64,000 bases of DNA, taken from assembly GCA_029204225.1 (NCBI GenBank), contig CM055097.1, forward strand, positions 74,003,279 to 74,067,278, given 5' to 3'. This document shows, in pieces, positions 63,325-64,000 of this stretch. The translations under genes were made by a program, and so were the position numbers. Source of the stretch: Diphasiastrum complanatum (Eukaryota > Streptophyta > Lycopodiopsida > Lycopodiales > Lycopodiaceae). The notes under the pieces were generated by a model that had not been told where the DNA came from, did no database searches, and saw nothing but the letters and a program-made list of their open reading frames with translations. Within the stretch, counting starts at the first letter, position 1. Every line of letters begins with the position of its first letter.

Positions 63325-64000
63325 GCAAGATTTTAAAGCATGTTTCCATCGTTTCTATGCATCTACACTTTTGAATTTAATCAAATTTCAATGTAATATT
63401 TGGGGAATATGAAGGTGCGTGCAAATGCTTTCTGAAGTATTCTCAAAGGAATGTAAGATGAGTTGGATGAGATGGAGCAATCTTTGTTTGTTGTTCTGAC
63501 TTGCAAAGTATAGGGCTAGAATGTGCAGGATGATGTTTTGATGATTAATTATGTGCCAATTCAAATTATTGTCACCATTCACTATAAGGTTCTATGAAGC
63601 TATGGTACAGGAAAGTTTACGTTACCTTATTCCAATATCAGCCCGACTATATTTTGTGGTTGCCAATGCTGTGTTATCCATAACATATTATGGAAATATC
63701 ATAATGCTCCAAGACAACATTGTTTTAAAGGAATGTGCAGTGGAAGAATTTATGACCATTGAAATATATGTGAATGAACAATCAAAGAACTCTTCATCTG
63801 GTCACATACATTGGCAGACTTTCACACTCTTGGCTTGAAAAAGCAGATCTTTGATTCTCTTTATGCTTTGAATTCTGCAAAAGCTGAGTTTTGATCTCTT
63901 TGCACTTTAAACTGCATGCTTTGGAAACACTGTACATCTTTCAACAGGCACATCAATACGAGATAGTATGAAAGGTACCCTAAAGGCCAATAATTACGAA
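63325..64000. other. Intron 2 of the methyltransferase-like gene
   Basis: The next exon (expected to begin with a CCYF-like segment and reach the SAM-binding motif) was not found before the window end. The short ORFs here show no family motif. Confidence 0.5.

Overview
The window is a piece of a vascular plant nuclear genome, most likely a seed plant. It has two host genes with plant-type GT-AG introns, a chloroplast-targeted carrier, many degenerate Ty1/copia and Ty3/gypsy retrotransposons, a LINE remnant and long GA/CT microsatellites. There is no operon structure and no ribosome-binding site. I cannot name the species from sequence alone.

Left (1-17 kb): degenerate Ty3/gypsy pieces on the minus strand (143-3112) are followed by a complete ten-exon minus-strand gene for a plastid mitochondrial-carrier-family protein. 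It resembles the Arabidopsis thylakoid ADP/ATP carrier TAAC (also described as PAPST1). I could place every splice junction: the exons join in phase to 1452 bp, 483 residues. Intron 2 is about 10.3 kb and holds a LINE remnant, a foldback repeat, an RT-less copia element and an LTR with an antisense primer-binding site.

Centre (18.7-58 kb): this is a retrotransposon graveyard. A truncated copia (18.7-21.9 kb) is followed by a minus-strand gypsy remnant (22.9-24.7 and 30.7-31.0 kb) interrupted by copia A (24707-30658, target duplication CAGGA). Next to it is copia B (31230-36610), with 655-bp LTRs differing at one visible position and target duplication ATTTT. Copia B is by far the youngest insertion, yet it is an internally deleted derivative. 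A spliced but decayed minus-strand gene or DNA-transposon ORF with a Ulp1 (C48) protease domain lies at 37.8-41.2 kb. Isolated copia RNase H tails follow at 41.7, 43.3 and 50.5 kb. A plus-strand gypsy with large minisatellites downstream of pol (44.5-49.4 kb) is flanked by a direct repeat of about 600 bp. The centre ends with a minus-strand copia (about 52.4-57.9 kb) whose LTR region carries an inverted segment.

Right (60.9-64 kb): the first two exons of a plus-strand gene for a coclaurine N-methyltransferase-like SAM methyltransferase. The rest runs off the window. Its first intron holds two GA tracts and a long near-perfect hairpin.

The two host genes show no functional link. Almost everything else is transposon sequence, and its main interest lies in internal deletions, nested order and unusual repeats and foldbacks.
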